Positions 1-9,269 of a stretch of DNA of 55,260 nucleotides are shown here, in pieces. The translations under genes and the position numbers were made by a program. The DNA comes from an uncultured Clostridia bacterium (GTDB lineage Bacteria > Bacillota > Clostridia > Christensenellales > UBA1242). The number at the start of each line of letters is the position of its first letter. Positions within the stretch are counted from its first letter, which is position 1. The notes beneath the pieces are model-generated. The model was not told the DNA's origin. It was given only the letters and a program-made list of their open reading frames with translations, and did no database searches. The stretch covers positions 87,419 through 142,678 of the forward strand of contig CANQAY010000001.1 of the NCBI GenBank assembly GCA_947589025.1. The letters run 5' to 3'.

Positions 1-138
1 GGTTGTGATATTTGCACTTTAATTATATTAATTTTGTTATTATGTAATTGCGGTTGCAAAGATCCTTGCTTCCTTATCATAATTTTGTTACTTTTAAGCG
101 GTTGTGGTAACAAAGGCAACAACGGTTGCGGTTGCTAA
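1..138 (+). CDS. C-terminal part of a Cys/Gly-rich small hydrophobic protein (5' end outside window)
   Basis: Frame 1 is open from the first base to a TAA at 136-138 and gives 45 residues. The peptide alternates Cys-Gly clusters (CNCGC, SGCG, NGCGC at the very end) with two short runs of Leu/Ile (LIILILLL and LIIILLLL), so it looks like two tandem copies of a Cys-flanked hydrophobic unit. A Rho-independent hairpin follows at 178-205, which supports a real gene end. I do not recognise the family. Small Gly/Cys hydrophobic proteins occur in spore formers, but nothing here shows that role. In many Bacillota the genes before rpoB are rplJ-rplL, so the position is unusual. Metal or thiol binding is possible from Cys density and is inference only. 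Confidence 0.5.
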   Translation, partial: GCDICTLIILILLLCNCGCKDPCFLIIILLLLSGCGNKGNNGCGC

Positions 139-177
139 TTTAATAAAGATTAAAACAATAATTTCGTAATTAAGCTT

Positions 178-205
178 AAAAAGGGCGGAAGTTCGCCCTT
201 TTTTT
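178..205 (+). terminator. Rho-independent terminator after the Cys-rich gene
   Basis: AAGGGCG (181-187) pairs with CGCCCTT (194-200) around a GAAGTT loop. The stem can be extended by AAA/TTT, and a T-tract runs to 205. It separates the upstream gene from the rpoBC promoter. Confidence 0.85.
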
Positions 206-269
206 ACATTCTTTTTTGTTTAATTTTGCTTTTGGTGGGCAAAATTTAAAAAATTTTTGTTAAAAACTA

Positions 270-298
270 TTGACATACCATGAAAATTGTGTTACACT
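270..298 (+). promoter_or_regulatory. SigA-type promoter for rpoBC
   Basis: TTGACA at 270-275, a 17-nt spacer and TACACT at 293-298. This gives a leader of about 80 nt before rpoB. Together with the terminator at 178-205 it indicates that rpoBC is transcribed on its own rather than only by read-through from ribosomal protein genes. Confidence 0.8.
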
Positions 299-328
299 AA
301 ACTAGTATGAATAATTGTCTCTTGGCGG

Positions 329-352
329 ATATATACAATAAATTGTATATAT
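329..352 (+). promoter_or_regulatory. perfect inverted repeat in the rpoB leader
   Basis: ATATATACAAT (329-339) and ATTGTATATAT (342-352) are exact reverse complements, two bases apart. The repeat lies about 30 nt after the promoter -10 and 22 nt before the rpoB ribosome binding site. It could be an mRNA hairpin affecting translation or a DNA operator. No T-tract follows, so it is not a terminator. Confidence 0.45.
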
Positions 353-386
353 GTCGGGGGATAACAACTTAATAAGGAGTTAATGA

Positions 387-3300
387 ATGGTTTCAAACAC
401 ACTCAACATTAAAAAGGTAAAACACGGCAAGGCCGAAAGAATGAGTTTTGCCAAAATAGAAGTGCCTTACACCATGGGGCATTTACTTGACATTCAATTC
501 GATTCTTACAACAAGTTCTTAAATGAGGGTATTGGGGAAATCTTCAATGAATTTAATCCTATCGTAGACTACTCGAATAAAGCCGAGTTGTCTTTTCTTA
601 GTTATACGATAGATAAAACCCCAAAATATTCTTGGGCAGAATGCAAGTACAGGCAAACAAGTTATACCGTTCCACTTAAAGTTAATGTGCGTCTGCTTGT
701 TAAGGAAACAGGGCAGATTATTGACCAAGAAGTGTTCCTTGGCGATATACCTTACATGAGCAAAGATGGTGGTTTTATTTGCAATGGTGTAGAGCGTGTT
801 GTACTTAACCAATTAATTAAAGCACCCGGTGTTATTTTTGACGGCGAAATGAACAAGTACGGCAGAATGGATTATCATGGTTCCATTCAGCCAAGCTATG
901 GCATGTGGGTGGAAACTGAGCAAGTTAATGGCGATTGCATGCGCGTTATTGTTGAACGCAAATATAAAATGAGCCTTGGCATAATTTTAAAATGTTTTGG
1001 ATATACAAATGACGATTTGTATGAAATTTTTGGCAAGCACCCATTCCTTGTTAATACGCTTGAAAAAGAGCCTCAAAATACGCAAGAAGAGGCATTAATT
1101 GAATTTGGCAGAAAAACAAGACCTGGCGAAATACCAAACCCAGAAAACACACTTTCTTATATTAATGACCGTTTCTTTAACCAACAACACTATAATTTAG
1201 AAAAAGTGGGCAGGTTTAAAGTTAACAAAAAATTATCTTTAGCAAACCGAATTACCGAACAAATTGCAGCAGAGGATGTTAAACTTGGCAAAAAAGTGTT
1301 TGTTAAAAAAGGTGAACTAATTAGCCACGATACGGCTTGGGCAATTCAAAATGCAGGCATAAACGCCGTTGAAGTTTTGGTTAATGAAAAAGTTGTTAGG
1401 GTGGTTGGCAACAAGCGTGTAGATTTAAAAGCTTACGCTAAACTTGACCCTGAAGAATTTAATATTACTGAGCTTGTTTATTTGCCTCTTTTAAAACAAT
1501 TGATGAAAGAGAATAAAGACCAAGCCTCATTAAAGGAAGCAATTAAAGCCAATGCTAGAAAGTTGGAAGACTTTCAAGTTACGCTTGACGATATTATTGG
1601 CACAATAAGCTATCATTTAAATTTAATTGATGGCCTTGGCGAAACTGATGAAATAGACAACCTATCTATGCGCCGTGTGGCAACAAGTGGTGAGTTGTTG
1701 CGTGACGAATTTAGGCGCGGCATGACCAAACTTCAAGCCCAAGTGCGTGAAGCAATGCAAAGCCGTGATTTAACCGACATTACACCAAGCCACATTGTTA
1801 ATGCACGCCACATAAACAAGGCATTTAAAGAATTTATGGCAACCAGCCAATTAAGTGCGTTGATGGATCAAATTAACCCTGTTGCAAGTTTAAGGCATAA
1901 AAGACGTCTATCTTCTGCCGGTCCGGGCGGTGTTAAGCGTGAGCGTGCAACTGTTGAAGCGCGTGATATTAACCCATCACACTACGGGCGTATTTGTGTG
2001 GTTGAAACGCCAGAAGGTCAACAGATTGGTTTGATGACCTCTATTGCACAATACGCGCGCGTTAATAGATATGGGTTTATTGAAACACCTTACAGGAAAA
2101 TTGACCCTAAAACCAAAAAAGTTACTGACGAAGTTGTGTTCTTAATGGCGGATGAAGAGCGCGGGCATTATATTGCACAGGCAACGGTTGAACTAAATGC
2201 AAACAAAACCATTAAGGCTGGTTATGTTGATTGTAGGCATAACGGACAAGCTGAGCGTGTTGATGCTGACATGATTGACCTTATTGATTTAAGCCCAAGG
2301 CAGTTGTTGTCGGTTGGCGCAAGCCTTATTCCGTTTGTTGAGCACTGTGCCGCAAACCGTGCCTTGATGGGCACAAACATGCAGTGTCAATCCGTGCCTT
2401 TAATTAGGACAGAAAGCCCAATTGTTGGCACGGGCATTGAACATAAAATTGCGATGGATTCTGGCGCGCTAATTTTGGCAGAACAAGATGGCGTGTGCAA
2501 ATATGTTTCTAGTGATTATATTACAATGCACTATGCAGATGGCAGCATTGTTAACCATAAATTAAGGAAGTTTGAACGCACTAACGAAAAAGCTTGCTTT
2601 AACCAAAAACCAATTGTAAAACGTGGGGAAAAGGTAAAAAAAGGCGATGTGCTTGCCGATGGTGGCTCTACTGATAAAGGCGAACTTGCACTTGGTAAGA
2701 ACATGACAGTTGCGTTTATGAACTGGGAAGGTTATAACTTTGAAGATGCTATTTTGGTTAACCAAAGAATTGTTAGGGAAGATGCCTTCACTTCAATTAG
2801 CATTCAACAAGTTAAAACCGAGGCGCGCACAACCAAACTTGGCGATGAAGAAATAACAAGAGATATTGCCGGCGTTGGTGAAGATGCTTTGCGCAACCTT
2901 GATGAAGACGGCATTGTACGCATTGGCACCGAAGTTAAGGTTGGAGACATATTAGTTGGTAAGGTTACCCCTAAAGGTGAAACTGACCTTACCCCAGAAG
3001 AAAGGTTGCTTAAAGCCATATTTGGTGAAAAAACCAAAGAAGTTAAAAACACCTCACTAAAAGTTCAACACGGGCAAGAAGGTGTGGTTGTTGGCGTTGA
3101 AATATTATCTCGTAAAAATAAAGATGAACTTGATGCAGGCGTTAATATGATGGTTAAAGTTTATATTGCTCAAAAGCGTGTGCTTCAAGTGGGCGATAAA
3201 CTTGCCGGCCGTTATGGTAACAAGGGCGTTATATCCGTTGTGTTGCCAGAGTGCGATATGCCATATATGCCAAATGGCGAAACGGTGGATATTGTGCTTA

Positions 3301-4061
3301 ACCCATTGGGCATTCCTTCCCGTATGAACTTGGGGCAATTGATGGAAATGCACTTGGGCTGGGCAGCAAAGCACTTGGATTGGAAAGTTGCAACCCCAGC
3401 ATTTGACGGCGCAACAGAAGAAGAAATTAAAGAATTGTTGCGCGCAAACAACCTGCCAGAAGATGGCAAAATGCAATTATATGATGGCAGAACAGGTTTG
3501 CCATTTGAAAATAAAACCACAGTTGGCGTTATGTATATGCTTAAACTAGACCACATGGTGGAAGATAAAATCCACGCGCGTGGCATAGGCACATATGCAC
3601 TTATTACACAACAACCTCTTGGTGGGCGTAGCCAACTTGGTGGCCAGCGTTTTGGTGAAATGGAAGTGTGGGCGTTGGAAGCATATGGCGCATCCCGCCT
3701 GTTGCAAGAAATGCTTACTATAAAATCGGACGATGTGGATGGCCGTATTAAAACATATGAGGCAATTGTTAAAGGTGAACCAATCCCAGAGCCTGGCATG
3801 CCAGAATCATTTAAGGTTTTGGTTAAAGAAATGCAAGGTCTGTGCCTAGATGTTAAGATTTTAACCGCCGATAATCACGAACTTACTATTAACGAAGTTA
3901 GTGAAGAAGGTGAAGAAGTTAGCGCAGTTGAGCCAGTTAACAAACAATCACTTGAAGATGTTACCTTGGAATTTGACGATATTCAAAGTGATTACGAAAA
4001 TGATGTTAACAGTTCAGCCTTTGACGATAGCGACTTGTTTGATGATTTGGATGATGAATAA
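387..4061 (+). CDS. rpoB: DNA-directed RNA polymerase subunit beta
   Basis: RpoB is the beta subunit of the core RNA polymerase, forming one side of the active-site cleft and the rifampicin pocket. The 1224 residues match family length. The protein contains the HKRR..GPGG region near 504-515, the RDINPSHYGR and VETPEGQQIGL blocks, the KDGGF lobe segment, and a C-terminal GGRSQLGGQRFGEMEVWALEAYGA block. The tail after about residue 1165 is acidic (DDSDLFDDLDDE). The start is set by AAGGAG at 374-379, seven bases before the ATG. In the rifampicin cluster the sequence SQLSALMDQINP aligns without gaps to E. coli [12 protein letters not shown], so Ala491 stands at the Q513 position and Ile496 at N518. 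rpoC follows after 32 bp, as one operon. Confidence 0.99.
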   Translation: MVSNTLNIKKVKHGKAERMSFAKIEVPYTMGHLLDIQFDSYNKFLNEGIGEIFNEFNPIVDYSNKAELSFLSYTIDKTPKYSWAECKYRQTSYTVPLKVNVRLLVKETGQIIDQEVFLGDIPYMSKDGGFICNGVERVVLNQLIKAPGVIFDGEMNKYGRMDYHGSIQPSYGMWVETEQVNGDCMRVIVERKYKMSLGIILKCFGYTNDDLYEIFGKHPFLVNTLEKEPQNTQEEALIEFGRKTRPGEIPNPENTLSYINDRFFNQQHYNLEKVGRFKVNKKLSLANRITEQIAAEDVKLGKKVFVKKGELISHDTAWAIQNAGINAVEVLVNEKVVRVVGNKRVDLKAYAKLDPEEFNITELVYLPLLKQLMKENKDQASLKEAIKANARKLEDFQVTLDDIIGTISYHLNLIDGLGETDEIDNLSMRRVATSGELLRDEFRRGMTKLQAQVREAMQSRDLTDITPSHIVNARHINKAFKEFMATSQLSALMDQINPVASLRHKRRLSSAGPGGVKRERATVEARDINPSHYGRICVVETPEGQQIGLMTSIAQYARVNRYGFIETPYRKIDPKTKKVTDEVVFLMADEERGHYIAQATVELNANKTIKAGYVDCRHNGQAERVDADMIDLIDLSPRQLLSVGASLIPFVEHCAANRALMGTNMQCQSVPLIRTESPIVGTGIEHKIAMDSGALILAEQDGVCKYVSSDYITMHYADGSIVNHKLRKFERTNEKACFNQKPIVKRGEKVKKGDVLADGGSTDKGELALGKNMTVAFMNWEGYNFEDAILVNQRIVREDAFTSISIQQVKTEARTTKLGDEEITRDIAGVGEDALRNLDEDGIVRIGTEVKVGDILVGKVTPKGETDLTPEERLLKAIFGEKTKEVKNTSLKVQHGQEGVVVGVEILSRKNKDELDAGVNMMVKVYIAQKRVLQVGDKLAGRYGNKGVISVVLPECDMPYMPNGETVDIVLNPLGIPSRMNLGQLMEMHLGWAAKHLDWKVATPAFDGATEEEIKELLRANNLPEDGKMQLYDGRTGLPFENKTTVGVMYMLKLDHMVEDKIHARGIGTYALITQQPLGGRSQLGGQRFGEMEVWALEAYGASRLLQEMLTIKSDDVDGRIKTYEAIVKGEPIPEPGMPESFKVLVKEMQGLCLDVKILTADNHELTINEVSEEGEEVSAVEPVNKQSLEDVTLEFDDIQSDYENDVNSSAFDDSDLFDDLDDE

Positions 4062-4093
4062 ATTAAGTTTATTTAAATTGTAGGAGAAATTAA

Positions 4094-7000
4094 ATGTTTG
4101 AATTAAACAATTTTGACTCTATTCGTGTTGGTATTGCCTCTCCTGAGATGATAAGGTCTTGGAGTAGGGGCGAGGTTACCAAACCAGAAACAATCAATTA
4201 CCGCACACAAAAGCCAGAAAAAGATGGTTTGTTTTGCGAGCGCATTTTTGGCCCAAAGAAGGACTGGGAGTGCCACTGCGGCAAATATAAACGCGTTAGA
4301 TATAAAGGCGTTGTTTGTGATAAGTGCGGTGTTGAAGTAACCCGAAGCAAAGTTAGGCGTGAGCGCATGGGCCACATTGAACTTGCAACCCCTGTAAGCC
4401 ACATTTGGTTCTTTAAAGGCGTGCCAAGCAGAATTGGCATTGTGCTTGACATGAGCGTTAAACAACTTGACGAAGTGCTTTACTATGTAAGTTACGTTGT
4501 GTTGGACCCTAAAAATACCGAATTTACTTACAAGCAAGTTATTAGGGATAGAGAGTATAGGGACGCTATTGAAAAATATGGCCCTAACGGTTTCCGTGCC
4601 GGCATGGGTGCTGAGGCCATTAAAGAATTGCTTAATAACATTGATTTGGATAAAGAAAAAGAAGAACTTACTAACATAATGCACTCTTCCAAAGGGCAAA
4701 AGAAGTTAAGGGCAACCAAAAGGTTGGAAGTTATTGATGCATTTATAAAATCTGGCAACAAGCCTAGTTGGATGATTTTGGATGTTATTCCGGTTATTCC
4801 GCCAGATTTACGCCCATTGGTGCAAATTGATGGTGGCAAGTTTGCAGCAAGTGATTTAAATGATTTGTATCGCAGGGTTATTAACCGCAACAACCGTTTG
4901 AAAAAATTGATGGAACTTGGCGCACCAGAAATAATTATCCGCAACGAAAAACGTATGCTGCAAGAGGCTGTTGATGCTTTGTTTGATAACGGCAAACGCG
5001 GAAGGGCAGTTCAAGGCAGCCGCCAGAGAGATTTAAAATCTTTAACCGCATCGTTAAAGGGCAAACATGGCCGTTTCCGTCAAAACTTGTTGGGTAAACG
5101 TGTGGATTATTCCGGCCGTTCAGTTATTGTGGTTGGGCCAGAACTTAAAATTTATCAGTGCGGCTTGCCAAAGATGATGGCGCTAGAATTATTCCGCCCA
5201 TTTATTATTAAGCGTTTGCTTGAAATGAACGCAACCAACAATTTAAAGAAAGCAACAAGAATGATAGAGCAAGAACGCCCTATTGTTTACGATATTTTGC
5301 AAGAAGTTGTGCATGGCCACCCAGTGTTGTTAAACCGTGCACCAACTTTGCACAAACTTAGCGTGCAAGCATTTGAGCCTATTCTAGTTGAAGGCAAAGC
5401 AATCCGTTTGCCACCTTTGGCGTGCGGCGGCTTTAATGCGGACTTTGATGGTGACCAAATGAGTATGCACGTTCCACTTTCTGTTGAAGCAAGAACAGAA
5501 GCAAGGATGTTGTTGCTTGCTTCTAACAACGTGTTAAAGCCAAGTGATGGCAGCCCTAACATGGTGCCAAGCCAAGATATGATTTTGGGCAACTATTACA
5601 TCACCGTTATTCGTGAAGGTGCAAAAGGTGAAGGCATGGTGTTTGGCTCGCAAGATGAGGCTCAGCTTGCTTATGAAAATGGAGATTTAAGTTTGCAAGC
5701 CAAAATTAGCGTTAGAAGAACTGCCGAATTTGAAGGTGAAACTGTTACTGGCAGAATTGAAACCACTTTGGGCAGAATGATATTTAACAGCATTATTCCA
5801 CAAGACCTTGGCTTTGTGGATAGAACAAAACGCGAAAACGCACTTAAACTTGAAATTGATAAAGAAATTAAAAAAGGTGACTATTCTGGCATTATTGAAA
5901 CCTGCTACAGAAAACATGGCACCAACACCACTGTTATGATGATTGATAACATCAAAAACATGGGTTATAAATATAGCACATTGGCAAGTGTATCATTCTC
6001 AATTTTTGATTTAACCGAAGCAAAAGAAAGGGAAAAGATAATTGCCGCTGCAGATAAACTTGTTACTCAAAATGACGAACTTTACATGCAAGGCTTTATG
6101 AGTAAGGACGATAAAAAGGCTAAAAATAACGAAATTTGGGCAAAGGCAGTTGATGATATTATTCATGTAACATCAGCTGAGATGGACCCATTTAATGCCT
6201 TAAAAATTATCATCACCTCTAAAGCACGTGGTGGTGAAGATTCTTTAAAACAATTAAGCGGTATGTTGGGCAGGATGGACGCAGCCAGTGGTGAAATGAG
6301 CGACGTGCCAGTTAAATCCAACTTTAGGCGAGGTTTAAGTTCGCTAGAATATTACAGCGCGGCACGTGGTAGCCGTAAACAATTGATGGATACCGCGTTA
6401 AAAACAGCCGATTCTGGTTATTTAACAAGAAGATTGGTTGATATTGCACAAGATATTACCGTTACAGAAGAAGATTGCTTTGCAAACCTTAATGAAACAG
6501 TTAAAGGCATTGATGTAACCGAAATTAAACAAAACGGCTCGGTTGTAGAAAGCCTAGAAAACAGAATTGTTGGCCGTTACACCAGCGAACCAGTTATTAA
6601 CCCAACCACCAAAAAAGAAATTTGCGGTGCCGATGAATTTATAACTGACGATTTGGCAAAAACAATTGTCAACTCGGGCATTCAAAAGGTGGCAATCCGC
6701 AGTTTGTTAACCTGTAAAGCAAAAAGTGGCGTGTGCGCAAAATGTTATGGCCGTGATATGAGCACTAACGATATTGTTCATGTTGGTGAGGCAGTTGGCG
6801 TTATTGCCGCTCAGTCAATTGGTGAACCGGGCACCCAGCTTGTGCTTCGAACCTTCCACAGCGGTGGTTCGGCAACAGCGGATATTACCACAGGTTTGCC
6901 TCGTGTTGAAGAAATTTTTGAAGCACGCAACCCTAAAGGCGCAGCCGTTATGTGTGATATTGGCGGCAAGGTAAGCATTAATCAAATTGACAAACGCTAC

Positions 7001-7669
7001 GAAGTTACCATAAAAGGCAGCACGGAAGAAAGTTATATGATACCTTACGGCTTGGTGCTTAAAGTTAAAAATGGGGATGTTGTTACCCCTGGCACTCCGT
7101 TAACCGAAGGCCCATTAAACCCTAAAGATGTGTTGCGCATTTGCGGTGTTAAAGCTGTGCAAGAATATCTATTAAATGAAGTTTTGGAAGTTTATAAATC
7201 ACAATCCGTTTCAATTAACGCAAAACACCTTGAAATTATTATTAAACAGATGTTAAGAAAGGTTAAAATTGAAAATCCGGGCGATACCGATTTACTTCCG
7301 GGTGACATTGTGGATATTAGAAAATTTGAAGAGGCCAATACAAAAGCACTTAGGGAAGGTGGCATGCCAGCCAGCGCTAAACGTGAGTTGCAAGCCATAA
7401 CCAAAGCAAGCTTAACAACCGAAAGTTTCTTGTCTGCAGCATCGTTCCAAGAAAGCAGCAATGTGTTAACCGAAGCCGCATTAAAGGGCAAGGTTGACCA
7501 CCTAACAGGCTTAAAAGAAAATATTATTATAGGTAAGATGATTCCTGCAGGAACAGGCTCTCCAGCATATAGAAGCATTTTGCCAAAACAAGTTAAAGAT
7601 AGTGTAGATAACTTAAACAATGTTGATATTAAATTTAGCGATGTTGATGACGATTATGATGAAGAATAA
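4094..7669 (+). CDS. rpoC: DNA-directed RNA polymerase subunit beta'
   Basis: RpoC is the catalytic beta' subunit. The active-site motif NADFDGDQM, with the three Mg-binding aspartates, is present (about residues 449-457). The N-terminal zinc ribbon is seen as [20 protein letters not shown] near residue 57. A second Cys set ([15 protein letters not shown]) lies near 875, followed by the conserved [28 protein letters not shown] block of the trigger loop and bridge region. At 1191 residues the length is typical for Bacillota without large insertions. AGGAG at 4082-4086 precedes the ATG. A terminator lies directly after the stop, so rpoBC ends here and does not continue into rpsL-rpsG genes within the window. 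Confidence 0.99.
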   Translation: MFELNNFDSIRVGIASPEMIRSWSRGEVTKPETINYRTQKPEKDGLFCERIFGPKKDWECHCGKYKRVRYKGVVCDKCGVEVTRSKVRRERMGHIELATPVSHIWFFKGVPSRIGIVLDMSVKQLDEVLYYVSYVVLDPKNTEFTYKQVIRDREYRDAIEKYGPNGFRAGMGAEAIKELLNNIDLDKEKEELTNIMHSSKGQKKLRATKRLEVIDAFIKSGNKPSWMILDVIPVIPPDLRPLVQIDGGKFAASDLNDLYRRVINRNNRLKKLMELGAPEIIIRNEKRMLQEAVDALFDNGKRGRAVQGSRQRDLKSLTASLKGKHGRFRQNLLGKRVDYSGRSVIVVGPELKIYQCGLPKMMALELFRPFIIKRLLEMNATNNLKKATRMIEQERPIVYDILQEVVHGHPVLLNRAPTLHKLSVQAFEPILVEGKAIRLPPLACGGFNADFDGDQMSMHVPLSVEARTEARMLLLASNNVLKPSDGSPNMVPSQDMILGNYYITVIREGAKGEGMVFGSQDEAQLAYENGDLSLQAKISVRRTAEFEGETVTGRIETTLGRMIFNSIIPQDLGFVDRTKRENALKLEIDKEIKKGDYSGIIETCYRKHGTNTTVMMIDNIKNMGYKYSTLASVSFSIFDLTEAKEREKIIAAADKLVTQNDELYMQGFMSKDDKKAKNNEIWAKAVDDIIHVTSAEMDPFNALKIIITSKARGGEDSLKQLSGMLGRMDAASGEMSDVPVKSNFRRGLSSLEYYSAARGSRKQLMDTALKTADSGYLTRRLVDIAQDITVTEEDCFANLNETVKGIDVTEIKQNGSVVESLENRIVGRYTSEPVINPTTKKEICGADEFITDDLAKTIVNSGIQKVAIRSLLTCKAKSGVCAKCYGRDMSTNDIVHVGEAVGVIAAQSIGEPGTQLVLRTFHSGGSATADITTGLPRVEEIFEARNPKGAAVMCDIGGKVSINQIDKRYEVTIKGSTEESYMIPYGLVLKVKNGDVVTPGTPLTEGPLNPKDVLRICGVKAVQEYLLNEVLEVYKSQSVSINAKHLEIIIKQMLRKVKIENPGDTDLLPGDIVDIRKFEEANTKALREGGMPASAKRELQAITKASLTTESFLSAASFQESSNVLTEAALKGKVDHLTGLKENIIIGKMIPAGTGSPAYRSILPKQVKDSVDNLNNVDIKFSDVDDDYDEE

Positions 7670-7677
7670 TTTAAAAT

Positions 7678-7705
7678 AAAAAATCTCACTTTTGTGGGGT
7701 TTTTT
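7678..7705 (+). terminator. Rho-independent terminator of rpoBC
   Basis: CTCAC (7685-7689) pairs with GTGGG (7694-7698), including one G-T wobble, around a TTTT loop. Flanking AAA/TTT pairs and a T-tract follow. Confidence 0.8.
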
Positions 7706-7732
7706 ATTTTTAATTGCCTATAAAATAGAGGG

Positions 7733-7747
7733 TTTGTTGGCAACAAA
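7733..7747. repeat. 15-bp palindrome TTTGTTGSCAACAAA, copy 1
   Basis: TTTGTTG-G-CAACAAA. The same palindrome, as its reverse complement, occurs at 44771-44785. Both copies lie 30-40 bp upstream of the -35 box of a small orphan gene, so an operator role is possible. It is short enough that chance is not excluded. Confidence 0.4.
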
Positions 7748-7785
7748 ATAAAAATAAAATATTTCAAAAAAAATATTAAAAACTA

Positions 7786-7814
7786 TTTACAAATTTGTTT
7801 TTTTGTGATATTAT
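7786..7814 (+). promoter_or_regulatory. SigA-type promoter for the 7840 gene
   Basis: TTTACA at 7786-7791, a 17-nt spacer and TATTAT at 7809-7814. The start codon is 25 nt downstream. Confidence 0.75.
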
Positions 7815-7839
7815 ATAGGCATAAATTAAGGAGGCTGTT

Positions 7840-8154
7840 ATGAATATGGTTGATAGAAAAATAAAAAGAGTTACGCCTAGCCAAATGGTTGCTAGCAGAA
7901 AAGAATTTCTTGCATTGGTAGAAAAGCACACCAAAAATATTACCATGGAAAAACTGGCTTCTGTTGGCAAAAAAGCAAAGCCAGAATATAAAAAAAAGCA
8001 ACAAGAACATAGCTTAATTATTGCCGCTTTAACAAAAACTTTTGGCAAAGATAAAGTGGCTCAAATGCCAGTTAAAGAAAGGCAAAAATATTTTAATAAT
8101 TTAGTAGTTCGTGCCCGTCAAGAAAAGGCAGAGGAACAAGCCGCAACTTTATAA
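7840..8154 (+). CDS. small basic hypothetical protein (104 aa)
   Basis: The family is not recognised. The 104-residue product is rich in Lys, Arg, Gln and Glu, has no signal peptide or membrane segment, and is probably mostly helical and cytoplasmic. The start is supported by AAGGAGG at 7828-7834; an ATG two codons further in is a weaker option. The gene has its own promoter (7786-7814) and terminator (8158-8177), so it is a monocistronic unit, and it carries the TTTGTTGSCAACAAA palindrome upstream. The high charge would fit nucleic-acid or ribosome binding, but no motif proves it. Confidence 0.75.
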   Translation: MNMVDRKIKRVTPSQMVASRKEFLALVEKHTKNITMEKLASVGKKAKPEYKKKQQEHSLIIAALTKTFGKDKVAQMPVKERQKYFNNLVVRARQEKAEEQAATL

Positions 8155-8157
8155 TTG

Positions 8158-8177
8158 CTCCCTTATGGGAGTTTTTT
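8158..8177 (+). terminator. Rho-independent terminator
   Basis: CTCCC (8158-8162), loop TTAT, GGGAG (8167-8171), then TTTTTT. It ends the 7840 transcript. Confidence 0.8.
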
Positions 8178-8198
8178 CTTTAAATTAGTTAAAATTGT

Positions 8199-8227
8199 TT
8201 TACATTTAGTTTTTTTTGTGTTACAAT
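8199..8227 (+). promoter_or_regulatory. SigA-type promoter for the HicB-like gene
   Basis: TTTACA at 8199-8204, a 17-nt spacer and TACAAT at 8222-8227. Confidence 0.75.
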
Positions 8228-8249
8228 AAAAAAATATTAGTGGGGGATT

Positions 8250-8519
8250 ATGAAAGATTTAGTTTATCCAGCAGTGTTAATTAAAGATGATGAAAAGGGC
8301 AGCAACACTGGGTGGTACACTATAACTATTCCAGATTTAGGCATTGTTACCGAAGGTGAAAATGTGGTGGATGCCTTTATTAAAGCAAAGGAATATCTTT
8401 GTGCAATGGTGGACTGCGCAATTAAATTTGGTTGTGAGCTTGAATCACCTTCTTCTTTCGAAGAAGTTTCTAAAAAGAACAAAAAATATATAGTTTTACT
8501 TGTTGATGCTTTGGCATAG
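8250..8519 (+). CDS. HicB-like (UPF0150 family) protein, solitary
   Basis: The 89-residue protein has the HicB/UPF0150 fold signature: an N-terminal strand YPAVLIKDDE, a GWYTITIPDLG strand pair, the EGENVVDAFIKAKEYL helix, and a C-terminal strand. HicB proteins are usually antitoxins that block the HicA RNase. This one lacks the added C-terminal helix-turn-helix or ribbon-helix-helix DNA-binding domain of many HicBs, and no HicA-sized gene lies beside it. GGGGG precedes the ATG at suitable distance. The next gene starts 27 bp downstream without a terminator, so both are probably co-transcribed. A housekeeping or orphan antitoxin role cannot be told apart from sequence alone. Confidence 0.75.
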   Translation: MKDLVYPAVLIKDDEKGSNTGWYTITIPDLGIVTEGENVVDAFIKAKEYLCAMVDCAIKFGCELESPSSFEEVSKKNKKYIVLLVDALA

Positions 8520-8546
8520 CATTACGTTGGCTAAAAGTGAGGTAAC

Positions 8547-9074
8547 ATGACTAAAGTTAACGAATTAAACTATGGTCAGTTGGATTTTTTAATTAATAAT
8601 TTTTACGAAATTGTGGAATATAAGCGTGGGCGCGGCATTTATGGGGACCGAGTGGTTTTAAAACGCCCAAAGCGTGCACAAGCCATTTTTGGTGAACAAG
8701 ATAAACTTTTTGAATTTTATTATATGGATGCCAACGCTGTTAAAGAGTTGCCTCGCACCGTGCAAGAAAAAATTAAAATTATTTTAAGGGTGGCAGTTTC
8801 GCCAGAAGATATGAATATTTTATGCGAATTTGCTTCAAACAATGGTGTGGAGCCTTCCAGTTGGGCAATTGAAACACGCAACGCTTTAACCCGAGCAAAA
8901 ACCCTAGATTTTGGCAAATTAAACAGCATTTTGTTGGAAAGATATAAGTTACTTAACAGTAATTTTTTGACAAAACTAAAAAAGCATAGGGAAAGGCAAT
9001 ATTTTTTAGCCAGCAGTGCCGAATTTAACTTTATTTCTAAAGAATATGCCAATAAACAAATGGAACTTTTGTAA
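8547..9074 (+). CDS. hypothetical cytoplasmic protein (175 aa), likely co-transcribed with the HicB-like gene
   Basis: Not recognised. The protein is 175 residues with no signal peptide or membrane segment. It mixes an N-terminal region that has basic and aromatic residues (VEYKRGRGIYGDRVVLKRPKRA) with a largely helical C-terminal half ending in basic residues (KLKKHRERQYF). GAGG stands before the ATG. It follows the HicB-like gene after 27 bp and is followed by a weak hairpin terminator at 9095-9138. It is about twice the size of a HicA toxin and has no visible dsRBD-like HicA signature, so calling it the toxin partner would be unsupported. Confidence 0.7.
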   Translation: MTKVNELNYGQLDFLINNFYEIVEYKRGRGIYGDRVVLKRPKRAQAIFGEQDKLFEFYYMDANAVKELPRTVQEKIKIILRVAVSPEDMNILCEFASNNGVEPSSWAIETRNALTRAKTLDFGKLNSILLERYKLLNSNFLTKLKKHRERQYFLASSAEFNFISKEYANKQMELL

Positions 9075-9094
9075 TAAATTTTAACATATTTAAC

Positions 9095-9138
9095 AAAAAA
9101 TTAGTTATTGTAAAATTATTCGACATAACTAGTTTTTT
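9095..9138 (+). terminator. probable Rho-independent terminator
   Basis: AAAAAATTAGTTAT (9095-9108) pairs with ATAACTAGTTTTTT (9125-9138), with one G-T wobble, around a 16-nt loop, then runs into T's. The stem is AT-rich, so strength is uncertain. Confidence 0.55.
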
Positions 9139-9209
9139 TTCGTTTAATAAAAAATGTTTAAAATATTAAACTAAATGTAGCAAAAATTTACAAAAACTGG
9201 CTAAATTGA

Positions 9210-9238
9210 TTGACAAATTTTCTTTTATTTATTACAAT
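9210..9238 (+). promoter_or_regulatory. SigA-type promoter for the 9270 surface protein
   Basis: TTGACA at 9210-9215, a 17-nt spacer and TACAAT at 9233-9238. It overlaps an upstream in-frame alternative start and so shows that translation begins at 9270. Confidence 0.85.
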
Positions 9239-9269
9239 AAATAAGACTTTATATTTATTAGGAGACAAA

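Noticed and set aside
3212..3799. 195-codon minus-strand open frame opposite rpoB
   Set aside because: It lies entirely within rpoB, has no ribosome binding site or promoter, and its composition is the mirror of rpoB codons. The same applies to other antisense frames inside rpoB, rpoC and clpX.
9210..9269. Upstream in-frame starts for several genes (here 9210; also 17876, 28900, 29195, 44813, 49069)
   Set aside because: They overlap promoter elements or repeats and lack ribosome binding sites, while the chosen internal ATGs generally have strong ones.
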